Counted from the stretch's first letter, positions 1 to 5,510 are shown. The stretch is DNA of 6,834 nt from an uncultured Arcobacter sp. (GCA_913062735.1 CAJXWI010000139.1:1-6834); one strand, 5' to 3'. The notes: generated from the letters alone by a model not told the origin. Numbers and translations: made by a program.

Positions 1-60
1 GGAAGTATTTCATGCACAAGCACGGAAAATGAAGGTGTAGAGTTTATTATAACTTTTTAA
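1..60 (+). CDS. C-terminal end of a probable sensor histidine kinase (partial)
   Basis: Frame 1 is open from the window edge to a TAA at 58-60 and encodes 19 residues, GSISCTSTENEGVEFIITF. The pattern G-x-I-x-C/V-x-S, then a short polar turn, G-x-x-F, and a hydrophobic beta strand at the very end matches the last strands of the HATPase_c (GHKL) domain that closes most sensor histidine kinases. If so, this is the ATP-binding end of a kinase whose body lies to the left. Only 19 residues are visible, so this is a family-level guess. A second frame is also open to a TAG at 38-40, but its peptide resembles no domain I know. The gene converges on the minus-strand methyltransferase gene, with the hairpin array between them; no simple hairpin-plus-T-run terminator follows the stop immediately. 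Confidence 0.5.
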   Translation, partial: GSISCTSTENEGVEFIITF

Positions 61-90
61 ATAAAAGGCATAAAATTGTATTTTGATTAA

Positions 91-125
91 TATTTTGTGA
101 AGATTAAAGCGTCAACGCAGAGATT
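91..125. repeat. Hairpin-less copy of the repeat module
   Basis: Positions 91-110 (TATTTTGTGAAGATTAAAGC) align with 261-280 at 18 of 20 bases, and 113-125 (CAACGCAGAGATT) are identical to 341-353. Between them this copy has only GT (111-112), where the second unit carries the 60-base hairpin 281-340. It is either an empty site or a precise loss of the palindrome. Confidence 0.7.
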
Positions 126-249
126 AAAAAAGTCATATTTTAGGAAAGGTCAAGGCAAAGATGCAAATTCATGATTGAGCAGACTGTAGTCTGTGATTGA
201 TTGAATTTTTATCTTTAACGCGTGAGCTTTTCTAAAAGATGACTTTTTT
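126..249. repeat. Long inverted repeat 1 (about 124 bp)
   Basis: Pairing can be read directly. Outer arms 126-147 and 228-249 match at 20 of 22 positions, one mismatch being a possible G-T wobble. Inner arms are 157-162 (AAAGAT) with 211-216, and 165-171 (AAATTCA) with 202-208. The tip is 180-185 (CAGACT) with 188-193 (AGTCTG), around a 2-base gap. Between inner stem and tip lie two opposed 8-base stretches, TGATTGAG (172-179) and TGATTGAT (194-201). They are near-identical direct repeats and so form a symmetrical internal loop. The outer arm ends in an A-run on one side and a T-run on the other, so a transcript from either strand could fold and terminate here. Confidence 0.85.
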
Positions 250-280
250 CTAAAGCTTGATATTTTGTGAAGATCAAGGC

Positions 281-341
281 GAAGCTTTAAATTTATAATT
301 GAGCAGACACGTAGTCTGTGATTGAATAAATTTAAAGTTTC
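281..341. repeat. Inverted repeat 2 (about 61 bp), same tip but different stem
   Basis: Positions 281-295 (GAAGCTTTAAATTTA) pair with 327-341 (TAAATTTAAAGTTTC) over 15 positions, with one G-T wobble; 285-295 with 327-337 is a perfect 11-bp match. The tip CAGAC (304-308) pairs with GTCTG (314-318) around ACGTA. The opposed 8-base stretches TAATTGAG (296-303) and TGATTGAA (319-326) again form the internal loop. The stem sequence is unrelated to that of hairpins 1 and 3, although the tip, loop geometry and flanking boxes are shared. Confidence 0.8.
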
Positions 342-353
342 AACGCAGAGATT

Positions 354-476
354 AAAAAAGTAATATTTTAGGAAAGGTCAAGGCAAAGATATAAATTCAT
401 GATTGAGCAGACTATAGTCTGTGATTGATTGAATTTTTATCTTTAACGCAGAGATTTTCTAAAAGATGACTTTTAT
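354..476. repeat. Long inverted repeat 3, overlapping the 3' end of the methyltransferase gene
   Basis: This is a second copy of the long palindrome. Outer arms are 354-375 with 455-476, more degenerate than in copy 1. Inner arms are 385-390 (AAAGAT) with 439-444 and 393-399 (AAATTCA) with 430-436. The tip is CAGACT (408-413) with AGTCTG (416-421). The right outer arm covers the stop codon (459-461) and the last five sense codons of the minus-strand FkbM gene. In the transcript of that gene, the hairpin would begin inside the coding sequence and could act as a terminator or 3' stabiliser. Confidence 0.8.
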
Positions 477-1535
477 TGGGATGAAGTACATTACTGTTTC
501 GTAGATGCCTTCCATATAGTGTCTTAAATAGACATCATACTTAGGTTCAATCTCTAAAACTAAAGATGGTATTTTATACCAATCACTTGCTTTATGATAA
601 ATACAAATGGCTAAAATAGGATGGTTTTTTACAATAGTATTTTTAGCACCTAAAATAGTATCAAGTTCCGCACCTTCAATATCAAGTTTGATAAAATCTA
701 CCTCATCACTTAATAAATTATCCAAAGAATTAATATTCAAGGCTTGATAATCATGAGCACAATTATTTTGATCAGCATTATCATCAAGATTTTCACTCTT
801 CTCTTTTCCTAAACCACAGTTAATAAACTCTATATTTGATACACTTCCAAAATCTCTTTTGGCAATATTAAGATGCAAGGTATTAGGCTCAATACAATAG
901 ATTTTTTTATAAGTAGGAAAGTTCTTTATAATTTGAGGAAGGGTATCTCCTACATAAGAACCCCCATCTACAAAGCTAATATTTGGAATCTTTGGAATAA
1001 GTTCTTTATCAAAATACTGTTCTTCATGATTGTTGGTAAAACCTTGCATAAAATTGTAATCAAAAGATATTTTGAAGTTGATTACTTTTTCAAAGACTTC
1101 TTTTGATTTTTCATCTTTTAATAAAGCATAGGTTTTTTCATACTGTTTTTTATTGTTTTTATAATCTTCTTCAAAGTCCATTATAAAAGGAGGCTGGGCT
1201 AAGTCAAAATCGCTGTATTTTATAAAAGAAAGATAATTGAAGTGAGTATGTCCAAGTTCGTTTAGTTTGTTGATTACTTCTAAGGGGGAGCCATTAACCG
1301 CACATAATATTAAGGAGCCTATTTCTATGTCCTCTATTTGTAAGATGGTTTTTTTTCTTGATTTTTGAACTCTTGAAAAATCATCAATTATTCCATCTAC
1401 TTGCACGTACTTTTGAACTGATTTTCCCAGTTTATTAATACCTAAGATGTATTTTTTAATATTTGGCTCTTCGATAAAACTTTTTACTAAAGCTTTATCT
1501 TTTAGATTGGAATATGTAGTGGAGATTAAATCCAT
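459..1535 (-). CDS. FkbM-family SAM-dependent methyltransferase
   Basis: The 358-residue product has the class I methyltransferase core of the FkbM family in its C-terminal half. The SAM-binding glycine loop is FVDGGSYVGDT (188-198), the acidic residue after strand 2 is in YCIEPN (Glu216), and the characteristic DFIKLDIEGAE motif is at 280-290. The end, YLRHYMEGIYETVMYFIP, is typical of the family's C-terminal strand. Residues about 25-110 look like a small Rossmann-like domain (YILGINKLGKSV, VDGIIDDF), often seen ahead of FkbM cores. FkbM enzymes usually O-methylate sugars of glycans, surface polysaccharides or natural products; the substrate here is unknown and no glycan genes adjoin it. 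The start is the ATG at 1535, which overlaps the upstream stop as TAATG. No ribosome site precedes it, so translation probably depends on coupling. The last five codons (IKVIF) and the stop lie inside long inverted repeat 3. Confidence 0.88.
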   Translation of the reverse strand: MDLISTTYSNLKDKALVKSFIEEPNIKKYILGINKLGKSVQKYVQVDGIIDDFSRVQKSRKKTILQIEDIEIGSLILCAVNGSPLEVINKLNELGHTHFNYLSFIKYSDFDLAQPPFIMDFEEDYKNNKKQYEKTYALLKDEKSKEVFEKVINFKISFDYNFMQGFTNNHEEQYFDKELIPKIPNISFVDGGSYVGDTLPQIIKNFPTYKKIYCIEPNTLHLNIAKRDFGSVSNIEFINCGLGKEKSENLDDNADQNNCAHDYQALNINSLDNLLSDEVDFIKLDIEGAELDTILGAKNTIVKNHPILAICIYHKASDWYKIPSLVLEIEPKYDVYLRHYMEGIYETVMYFIPIKVIF

Positions 1536-2344
1536 TAAAGAATAAGGGCTTTTAAACTCTTAGAGGTATATAACTTAAGTTCAGGGCCTTTCATGTTTTT
1601 AAGCTCAGTCGTATATCCTTTGTTTGAGAATAATACATAAATATCTGCTTCTACTTCTATATTCTTACATGTTTCTTTTAGTTTTGTAAGCAGAGTTTTT
1701 TTCACTTTTGAAGATGAGAATTTACAAGAACCAGCAATTATTTTTCCCGATTTTGTTTTAGCAATAATATCTAAATCATTGTTATCATCCCAATACCGTC
1801 CTATTTGTTTAATAGGATCATCTTCAATCATAGTTTGTAAAAATGCATGAGAAAGTTGTTCAAATACTAAAGCGGTATATTCATCTTTTCTACTTTCAAA
1901 GCGTTTGAAAAACTCATCATAGTTCTTTTCTTTGATTCCTTTAAAAATAGGAGAAACAAATGCGAACCAAAAGCGTAAAAATGGCGCGTTAAAAAGAAGT
2001 TTTTCAGATACTGTTTCGCTTCTGTATTGATTTGTTAAATGTTTTTGTGAACGCTCTAGGGTTACTACGTTTAAATCACACAAAGCATCAATATCATCAA
2101 TTCCATTATCAAAAGATACTTTTGCTCTCTTAAATGCTGAATTTGTACGTCTATCCCCTAAGGCAAGTCCCGTTAGAATAGTATGGTATATAGTATCCCC
2201 ATTTGTAAGTACACTTACATCGTTTCTTAAAAATCTGTATTCTTTTAAGATGTGTTTTTGTATCAATTCAAGAAGCGGTCTATCAAGATTAATATCTGTA
2301 TCTAAGCCTCCCAAAATAGCAAAATACTCAATTGCTTTTTCCAT
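1535..2344 (-). CDS. DUF234-type PD-(D/E)XK nuclease-like protein lacking an ATPase domain
   Basis: The product is 269 residues from the ATG at 2344. Residues about 1-105 look like a helical or winged-helix region. Residues about 115-269 resemble DUF234: LRFWFAFVSPIF (123-134), FEQLSHAFL (161-169), IGRYWDDNNDLDIIA (181-195), then GSCKFSSSKVKK (205-216). This fits a PD-(D/E)XK nuclease-like fold with candidate residues Glu162, Asp192 and Lys208. The position normally held by Glu in the G-E-C-K motif is Ser206, so catalysis may be lost. DUF234 usually follows an archaeal-type AAA ATPase domain in proteins of about 450 residues; no P-loop is present here. The frame stays open upstream to a TAG at 2417-2419, with coding-like sequence (KQSIQEQFKDFCTRNKATD) before the ATG. 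The ATG at 2344 has no clear ribosome site, whereas AAGGA lies at 2420-2424. The true start may therefore be a non-standard ATC (2413) or ATA (2410). The role is unknown. The gene is first in a coupled pair with the methyltransferase. Confidence 0.7.
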   Translation of the reverse strand: MEKAIEYFAILGGLDTDINLDRPLLELIQKHILKEYRFLRNDVSVLTNGDTIYHTILTGLALGDRRTNSAFKRAKVSFDNGIDDIDALCDLNVVTLERSQKHLTNQYRSETVSEKLLFNAPFLRFWFAFVSPIFKGIKEKNYDEFFKRFESRKDEYTALVFEQLSHAFLQTMIEDDPIKQIGRYWDDNNDLDIIAKTKSGKIIAGSCKFSSSKVKKTLLTKLKETCKNIEVEADIYVLFSNKGYTTELKNMKGPELKLYTSKSLKALIL

Positions 2345-2419
2345 ATCAGTGGCTTTGTTCCGTGTACAGAAATCTTTGAATTGTTCTTGTATTGACTGTT
2401 TAAATAATATGATGGTCTA

Positions 2420-2453
2420 TCCTTTTGAAAGTCTTTATTTTTTAAACTTTCAT
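2420..2453 (-). promoter_or_regulatory. Leader hairpin and ribosome site upstream of the DUF234 gene
   Basis: On the minus strand TGAAAGT (2452-2446) pairs with ACTTTCA (2432-2426) and can extend two pairs inward, giving a 9-bp stem with a 9-base A-rich loop. It ends next to an AAGGA ribosome-site-like sequence (2424-2420). A four-codon open frame, ATG AAA GTT TAA (2453-2442), sits in the 5' arm. AAGGA is followed after six bases by ATC (2413-2411) in the DUF234 frame, not by a standard start codon. The position suggests translational control, which is inferred only. Confidence 0.4.
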
Positions 2454-2468
2454 TTCTTTATATGCGCA

Positions 2469-2474
2469 ATTATA
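2469..2474 (-). promoter_or_regulatory. -10 box of a probable sigma70 promoter for the DUF234-fkbM unit
   Basis: A perfect TATAAT reads on the minus strand at 2474-2469, just beyond the racemase stop codon. A weak -35 candidate, TGCTTA (2497-2492), lies 17 bases upstream. Poorly conserved -35 boxes are usual in Campylobacterota. Transcription would start near 2462 and give a leader of about 50 bases to the ribosome-site-like AAGGA. The DUF234-fkbM pair may thus be transcribed apart from the racemase, although no terminator is visible between them. Confidence 0.55.
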
Positions 2475-2485
2475 ACATAAAGATT

Positions 2486-3181
2486 TTACTTTAAGCACTC
2501 CTGCACTGCTTTTAATGCATGAATTTGTGTGGTATCGTATAATGCCATTTGTGTATGCTTTTCTTGTATTAACATAGTGATTTCTGTACATCCTAAAATC
2601 ACATCATTTATCTCATGTTCTTCTTTTATTTGCTTCATTATATTTAAGTATTGTTTTCTTGAGCTTTCTTTTATTATGCCTTGGCACAATTCTTCATAAA
2701 TAATACGATGAATAATATCTTGTTCTTCATTCTTAGGAACTATTACGTCTATCTTATAATCATTAATAAGTATTTGTTTATAAAAGTCTTCACTCATAGT
2801 AAATTTAGTACCTAAAAGAAGTACTTTTTTTATATTGTTTTTTTGTAACTTTTGTGCAGTTGCATCTGCTATATGCAATATTGGAATGTTTATGTTTTTT
2901 TGTATTTCTGGAGCTAGTTTATGCATGGTATTGGTGCATATAAGAATAAAGTCTGCTTTTGCTTTTTCCAAGAGCAAGGCTTCTTCACTTAAAATATCTG
3001 CCATTTCCTTCCATTTGTTTTCATGCTGTAGTTTTTCAATAAGATTAAAATCAAGTGAACTTAAAATTATTCTTGCAGAATGCAAGGCCCCTAATTCTTT
3101 TTTAATAGCTTCATTGATTTCTTTATAATATAAAGCAGTAGATTCCCAAGACATTCCACCTATCATTCCAATTTTTTTCAT
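2486..3181 (-). CDS. ygeA: Aspartate/glutamate racemase family protein, YgeA-like amino-acid racemase
   Basis: The 231-residue product is full length for the YgeA/RacX branch of the PLP-independent Asp/Glu racemase superfamily. It opens with MKKIGMIGGMSWEST, the signature of this branch. The two catalytic cysteines are in CTNTMH (Cys82) and GCTEI (Cys198). LHIADAT (102-108), LLGTKFTM (122-129) and YEELCQG (162-168) also match E. coli YgeA as I recall it. E. coli YgeA is a broad-specificity racemase with low activity on several amino acids such as homoserine. The product is cytosolic, with no signal peptide, and probably supplies D-amino acids or interconverts D- and L-forms. The ATG at 3181 follows an AAAAGGA site at good spacing, which supports the start. 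The gene is divergent from the pseudouridine synthase gene. Confidence 0.9.
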   Translation of the reverse strand: MKKIGMIGGMSWESTALYYKEINEAIKKELGALHSARIILSSLDFNLIEKLQHENKWKEMADILSEEALLLEKAKADFILICTNTMHKLAPEIQKNINIPILHIADATAQKLQKNNIKKVLLLGTKFTMSEDFYKQILINDYKIDVIVPKNEEQDIIHRIIYEELCQGIIKESSRKQYLNIMKQIKEEHEINDVILGCTEITMLIQEKHTQMALYDTTQIHALKAVQECLK

Positions 3182-3268
3182 CTTAGTCCTTTTGTATCTC
3201 TAGTTTACGTGAGATAAGTTAATCATTTATGTATATAGGGTATAATTACAAAAAACAAAAGAGTACAC
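3182..3268. promoter_or_regulatory. Divergent promoter region between the racemase and pseudouridine synthase genes
   Basis: These 87 bases separate two divergent start codons. On the plus strand TATAAT stands at 3241-3246; a start of transcription near 3253 would leave a leader of only about 16 bases before the TTG at 3269. A -35 is poor (TTAATC, 3219-3224). On the minus strand TATATA (3237-3232) is a possible but weaker -10 for the racemase, so the two promoters would overlap. No clear operator palindrome was seen. Confidence 0.5.
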
Positions 3269-4153
3269 TTGCCCTATATTCAAGAACAATATGAAATCAA
3301 AGAAAAATGTTTAATTGAAGATTATTTAATTAAAGAACTTGATTTTTCATCTTCTTTTGCTACTTCATTATTAGCAAAAGGTAAGATTTTAGACCAAAAT
3401 AACAATCGCTTACGTAAAAAACAAGTGATAAAAGATGGCTTCATAAAAGTCTATATTTTTAAAGCCATAAGCAAAGGACTTAAACCTCTTTTTGATTCTT
3501 TTCATTTTGCAATTTTTGATAAACCAAGTGGCTTAAAAGTACACCCCTCTTCTATTAGTTCTGAATATACTCTTTTAGATGAAATACAATACCATTTTGG
3601 TACACAAGCTAACTTAGTACATAGAATTGATGCAGAGACTTCTGGTTTAGTTCTTATATCAAAAAACCCTTATGCTGAGATGATGCTAAAACAAATGTTT
3701 GAGGATAAAAAATATAAAAAAAAGTATTATGCATGGGTTGAAAAAGAAATAAAAGAAGAATGTGAAATCACAGCTAAAATCCAAAATGCCTCTTCTTTCA
3801 TAAAATTAAAAATGCAAGCAGGAAAACAAGGAAAAGATTCCACTACCCTAATTCAACCTCTTAGATATAAAAACAATGCCACCTTAGTTCAAGCCATACC
3901 AATAACAGGAAGACAGCATCAAATAAGAGTGCATTTAGACTTTCTTGGGCATCGTATTATTGGTGATCCTATATATGGAATAGATGAAAATGCTTGTAAT
4001 GATATTCTAAACAGAGAAATGTCTGATGAAGAACGTTTAGAAATTACAGGGGCTACTAGACTTTTATTGCATGCTGTATATTTAGAATTTACTTTTCTAA
4101 AGCAAAACTATAAGTTTTACTCAAAACAAGATTTTTTAAAGCAAAGAGATTAA
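3269..4153 (+). CDS. RluA-family RNA pseudouridine synthase
   Basis: The 294-residue product is a usual length for RluA-type enzymes, which convert uridine to pseudouridine in rRNA or tRNA. The catalytic motif is HRIDAETSG (118-126), with the nucleophilic Asp121. The other family motifs are FDKPSGLKVHP (83-93), GRQHQIRVHL (214-223), GDPIYG (232-237) and LLLHA (265-269). Residues about 14-65 look like a small S4-type RNA-binding domain, so the order is S4 then synthase. Which RNA and position it modifies cannot be read from the sequence (RluA, RluC, RluD or TruC types are all possible). The start is a TTG at 3269 with only a weak GAG ribosome site, but the TATAAT at 3241-3246 leaves little room for an earlier start. 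Its stop TAA touches the next gene's ATG with no gap, so the two are co-transcribed. Confidence 0.92.
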   Translation: MPYIQEQYEIKEKCLIEDYLIKELDFSSSFATSLLAKGKILDQNNNRLRKKQVIKDGFIKVYIFKAISKGLKPLFDSFHFAIFDKPSGLKVHPSSISSEYTLLDEIQYHFGTQANLVHRIDAETSGLVLISKNPYAEMMLKQMFEDKKYKKKYYAWVEKEIKEECEITAKIQNASSFIKLKMQAGKQGKDSTTLIQPLRYKNNATLVQAIPITGRQHQIRVHLDFLGHRIIGDPIYGIDENACNDILNREMSDEERLEITGATRLLLHAVYLEFTFLKQNYKFYSKQDFLKQRD

Positions 4154-5128
4154 ATGAAACTAAGACTTGCTACTTTTAATTTATTTCAGTTTGTTGAACC
4201 ACCCTATTCATGGTATATAAGAAAAGACAGATTCACGCCTTCTAAATGGGAAGAAAAAACCACATGGATTAAAAAACAAATTATAAGAATGAACTGTGAT
4301 ATTATTGCTTTTCAAGAAGTCTTTTCCCAAGAGGCCTTAAAAAACTTATGCAAAGAATTGGGATTTGAATATTTTGTCTGTGTTGATAAAGCTAAAACAA
4401 GAGATGAAAACTCTAAAACTTTTATTTCAACTACTCTTGCTTTGGCTTCAAAATACCCAATAAAAAAAGTACAGGAAGTAAAACAAAAAGATAAGAGTTT
4501 TACCTTTTCAAGAAAAGTAATTAAAGCACAAATAGAACTCACATCTTCACAAGATATCTTAGTTTATGTAGCCCATTTAAAATCCAATAGAGACAATGAA
4601 TTTGAATATATTTATACAAAAGATGAAAGTTTAGAATATAAAAAAGAGCAAAGAGACAAATCATTAAAAGAAGGGTTTTCAACTTCTTTTGCATTAAGAT
4701 TAAAAGAAGCCTCCGCACTTTATGAAGATGTTAAAGACTCCTTAGACTTACCAGTAGTTTTGATGTGCGATTTAAACGATAAAGAGTACTCTTTAAGCAT
4801 TGATGCCTTAAGCAACAAAGCTTATCATTCTAAAAGAAAGAACTCAGCTTATATCTTATATGACGCCTATTATCATTTTGAAGCAAAAATTACGAATCCT
4901 CATCCAGAAGAGAAAGAAATAAAAAGACCTTCTACCTCATATTATCAAAGTAAAGGAAATGTATTGGATTATATTTTTGTTTCAAAACATTTTAATGCCA
5001 ATAATAAAAATCATTTGGCAAAAATATCTTCCTATGAAGTACATGATGCACATTTGCAAAGCAACCAAAATGGAAGTATTTTACAAAGTGACCATGCACA
5101 AGTAGTATGTGAGTTAGAGTTTAGATAA
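4154..5128 (+). CDS. Endonuclease/exonuclease/phosphatase (EEP, DNase I-like) family protein
   Basis: The 324-residue product carries the full set of EEP-fold active-site motifs: LATFNLF (Asn9), IIAFQEVF (Glu55, metal ligand), VAHLKS (His141), MCDLND (Asp206, Asn208), LDYIFVS (Asp272) and SDHAQVV (Asp313, His314). The family performs metal-dependent phosphodiester or phosphomonoester hydrolysis on nucleic acids, phosphoinositides or sphingomyelin; the substrate here cannot be assigned. No signal peptide or membrane segment is seen, so a cytosolic nuclease or phosphatase is likeliest. The ATG follows directly on the TAA of the pseudouridine synthase gene, and AAAGAG at 4143-4148 inside that gene serves as ribosome site, indicating coupled translation. 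The stop is embedded in the bidirectional terminator. Confidence 0.88.
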   Translation: MKLRLATFNLFQFVEPPYSWYIRKDRFTPSKWEEKTTWIKKQIIRMNCDIIAFQEVFSQEALKNLCKELGFEYFVCVDKAKTRDENSKTFISTTLALASKYPIKKVQEVKQKDKSFTFSRKVIKAQIELTSSQDILVYVAHLKSNRDNEFEYIYTKDESLEYKKEQRDKSLKEGFSTSFALRLKEASALYEDVKDSLDLPVVLMCDLNDKEYSLSIDALSNKAYHSKRKNSAYILYDAYYHFEAKITNPHPEEKEIKRPSTSYYQSKGNVLDYIFVSKHFNANNKNHLAKISSYEVHDAHLQSNQNGSILQSDHAQVVCELEFR

Positions 5129-5152
5129 AAAAGACAAAAAAGAGTCTTTTTT
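5127..5152. terminator. Bidirectional rho-independent-type terminator
   Basis: AAAAAAGAC (5127-5135) pairs perfectly with GTCTTTTTT (5144-5152) around an 8-base loop. Each strand ends the hairpin in a T-run, so it can end transcripts from both the EEP gene (+) and the DUF1641 gene (-). The stem includes the last two bases of the EEP stop codon (5126-5128) and the DUF1641 stop codon region (5151-5153). The stem has few G-C pairs, which is weak but usual for such an AT-rich genome. Confidence 0.75.
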
Positions 5153-5501
5153 ATATTTGTTTTCCTATACCTTTTGTTAAATTTAACATAAATGCTAAAC
5201 CTTTTCGTGTTTCTTTATCTTTCATCAATTTTAAAAGTCCAAATAATGAAGGTACTTCATTTTTTTCATTTTCTCGTTTTGCAAACCTTACCGCATTTTC
5301 AGTAATAAAAGAAGCACTTGACATTTTATCAATTGAGCTTACCATTTTATCAACCATAGGTGTTGTTGTCATTTCAATTTGATCAGAAACAACGGCTAAT
5401 AAATCAACCAAGTTTTCAAATCTACCTGTTTGTACCAACATTGTCATTTGATCTTCAATTTTTTGCATTTCTGCACTTTTTTCTATTTTTATTTCATTCA
5501 T
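5151..5501 (-). CDS. DUF1641 family protein, partner of the adjacent flavoprotein
   Basis: The 116-residue, mostly helical protein has a C-terminal segment (about 77-113) resembling DUF1641: PSLFGLLKLMKDKETRKGLAFMLNLTKGIGK. The N-terminal half carries amphipathic helices (RFENLVDLLAVVSDQIE, 27-43). DUF1641 proteins are small, have no known catalytic residues, and are often encoded next to sulfide:quinone-reductase-like flavoproteins or formate dehydrogenases, where an accessory or partner role is suspected. Here the gene follows the flavoprotein after a 9-base gap. Its ribosome site AGGAGA (5507-5512) overlaps the flavoprotein stop TAG (5511-5513), and the ATG comes five bases later, so the start is secure and the two genes are coupled. 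The protein has no cysteines or signal peptide. Confidence 0.8.
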   Translation of the reverse strand: MNEIKIEKSAEMQKIEDQMTMLVQTGRFENLVDLLAVVSDQIEMTTTPMVDKMVSSIDKMSSASFITENAVRFAKRENEKNEVPSLFGLLKLMKDKETRKGLAFMLNLTKGIGKQI

Positions 5502-5510
5502 AATTATCTC

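Larger units (their letters stand above)
91..476. repeat. Array of nested inverted-repeat (hairpin) elements between convergent genes
   Basis: Two imperfect direct units begin with TATTTTGTGAAGAT at 91 and 261. Within them a module recurs: a 5' box TCAAGGC(A/G)AAG (150-160, 274-284, 378-388), a hairpin, and a 3' box AACGCAGAGATT or a variant (114-125, 217-226, 342-353, 445-454). Modules are separated by an AT-rich spacer (AAAAAGT-ATATTTTAGGAAAGG) that appears in inverted form (TTTTCTAAAAGATGACTTTT) after hairpins 1 and 3. Each of those two hairpins therefore sits inside a near-palindrome of about 124 bp. All three hairpins share the tip TGATTGAG-CAGAC(T)-loop-(A)GTCTG-TGATTGA. No open frame of note crosses the array, and no transposase or reverse transcriptase gene is in the window. 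The right edge enters the last codons of the methyltransferase gene. The class of element is not recognised; size and palindromic form recall ERIC, BIME and MITE elements. Confidence 0.85.

Noticed and set aside
1..40. Alternative frame 2 ending in TAG at 38-40, and two shared 10-mers with the EEP gene end (GGAAGTATTT, CATGCACAAG at 5072-5102)
   Set aside because: The two 10-mers have different spacing (0 versus 11 bases) and the reading frames disagree. The frame 1 peptide fits a histidine kinase end better, so the match looks accidental.
150..454. Integron attC sites, suggested by GCGTT-type boxes next to palindromes on the minus strand
   Set aside because: The boxes read GTTAAAG, GTTGAAA and GTTGACG, which do not fit GTTRRRY. 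No complementary RYYYAAC stands at the other end, and no integrase or cassette genes are seen.
91..476. CRISPR array
   Set aside because: There are only two long units with palindromes larger than CRISPR repeats, the supposed spacers are themselves repeated, and no cas gene is visible.
91..476. Retron msr/msd-like RNA
   Set aside because: The long hairpins invite the idea, but no reverse transcriptase gene is in the window and there are several similar hairpins rather than one msr-msd pair.
873..1106. Plus-strand 77-codon open frame opposite fkbM
   Set aside because: It lies wholly antisense to a well-supported methyltransferase core and encodes a peptide with no recognisable domain.
459..2344. 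Restriction-modification or defence module made of the nuclease-like and methyltransferase genes
   Set aside because: FkbM enzymes methylate small molecules and sugars rather than DNA, no DNA methyltransferase motif is present, and the DUF234 protein lacks its ATPase and a motif Glu. The pairing alone is not enough.
2250..2480. Plus-strand 76-codon open frame across the DUF234 start region
   Set aside because: It is antisense to the DUF234 gene and its leader, with no ribosome site or recognisable domain.
2835..3128. Plus-strand 97-codon open frame opposite the racemase gene
   Set aside because: It is antisense to conserved racemase motifs including Cys82. Its Cys- and Ser-rich hydrophobic sequence is typical of a shadow frame.
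4312..4542. Minus-strand 76-codon open frame inside the EEP gene
   Set aside because: It is antisense to a coding region with intact active-site motifs, and shows no supporting signals.
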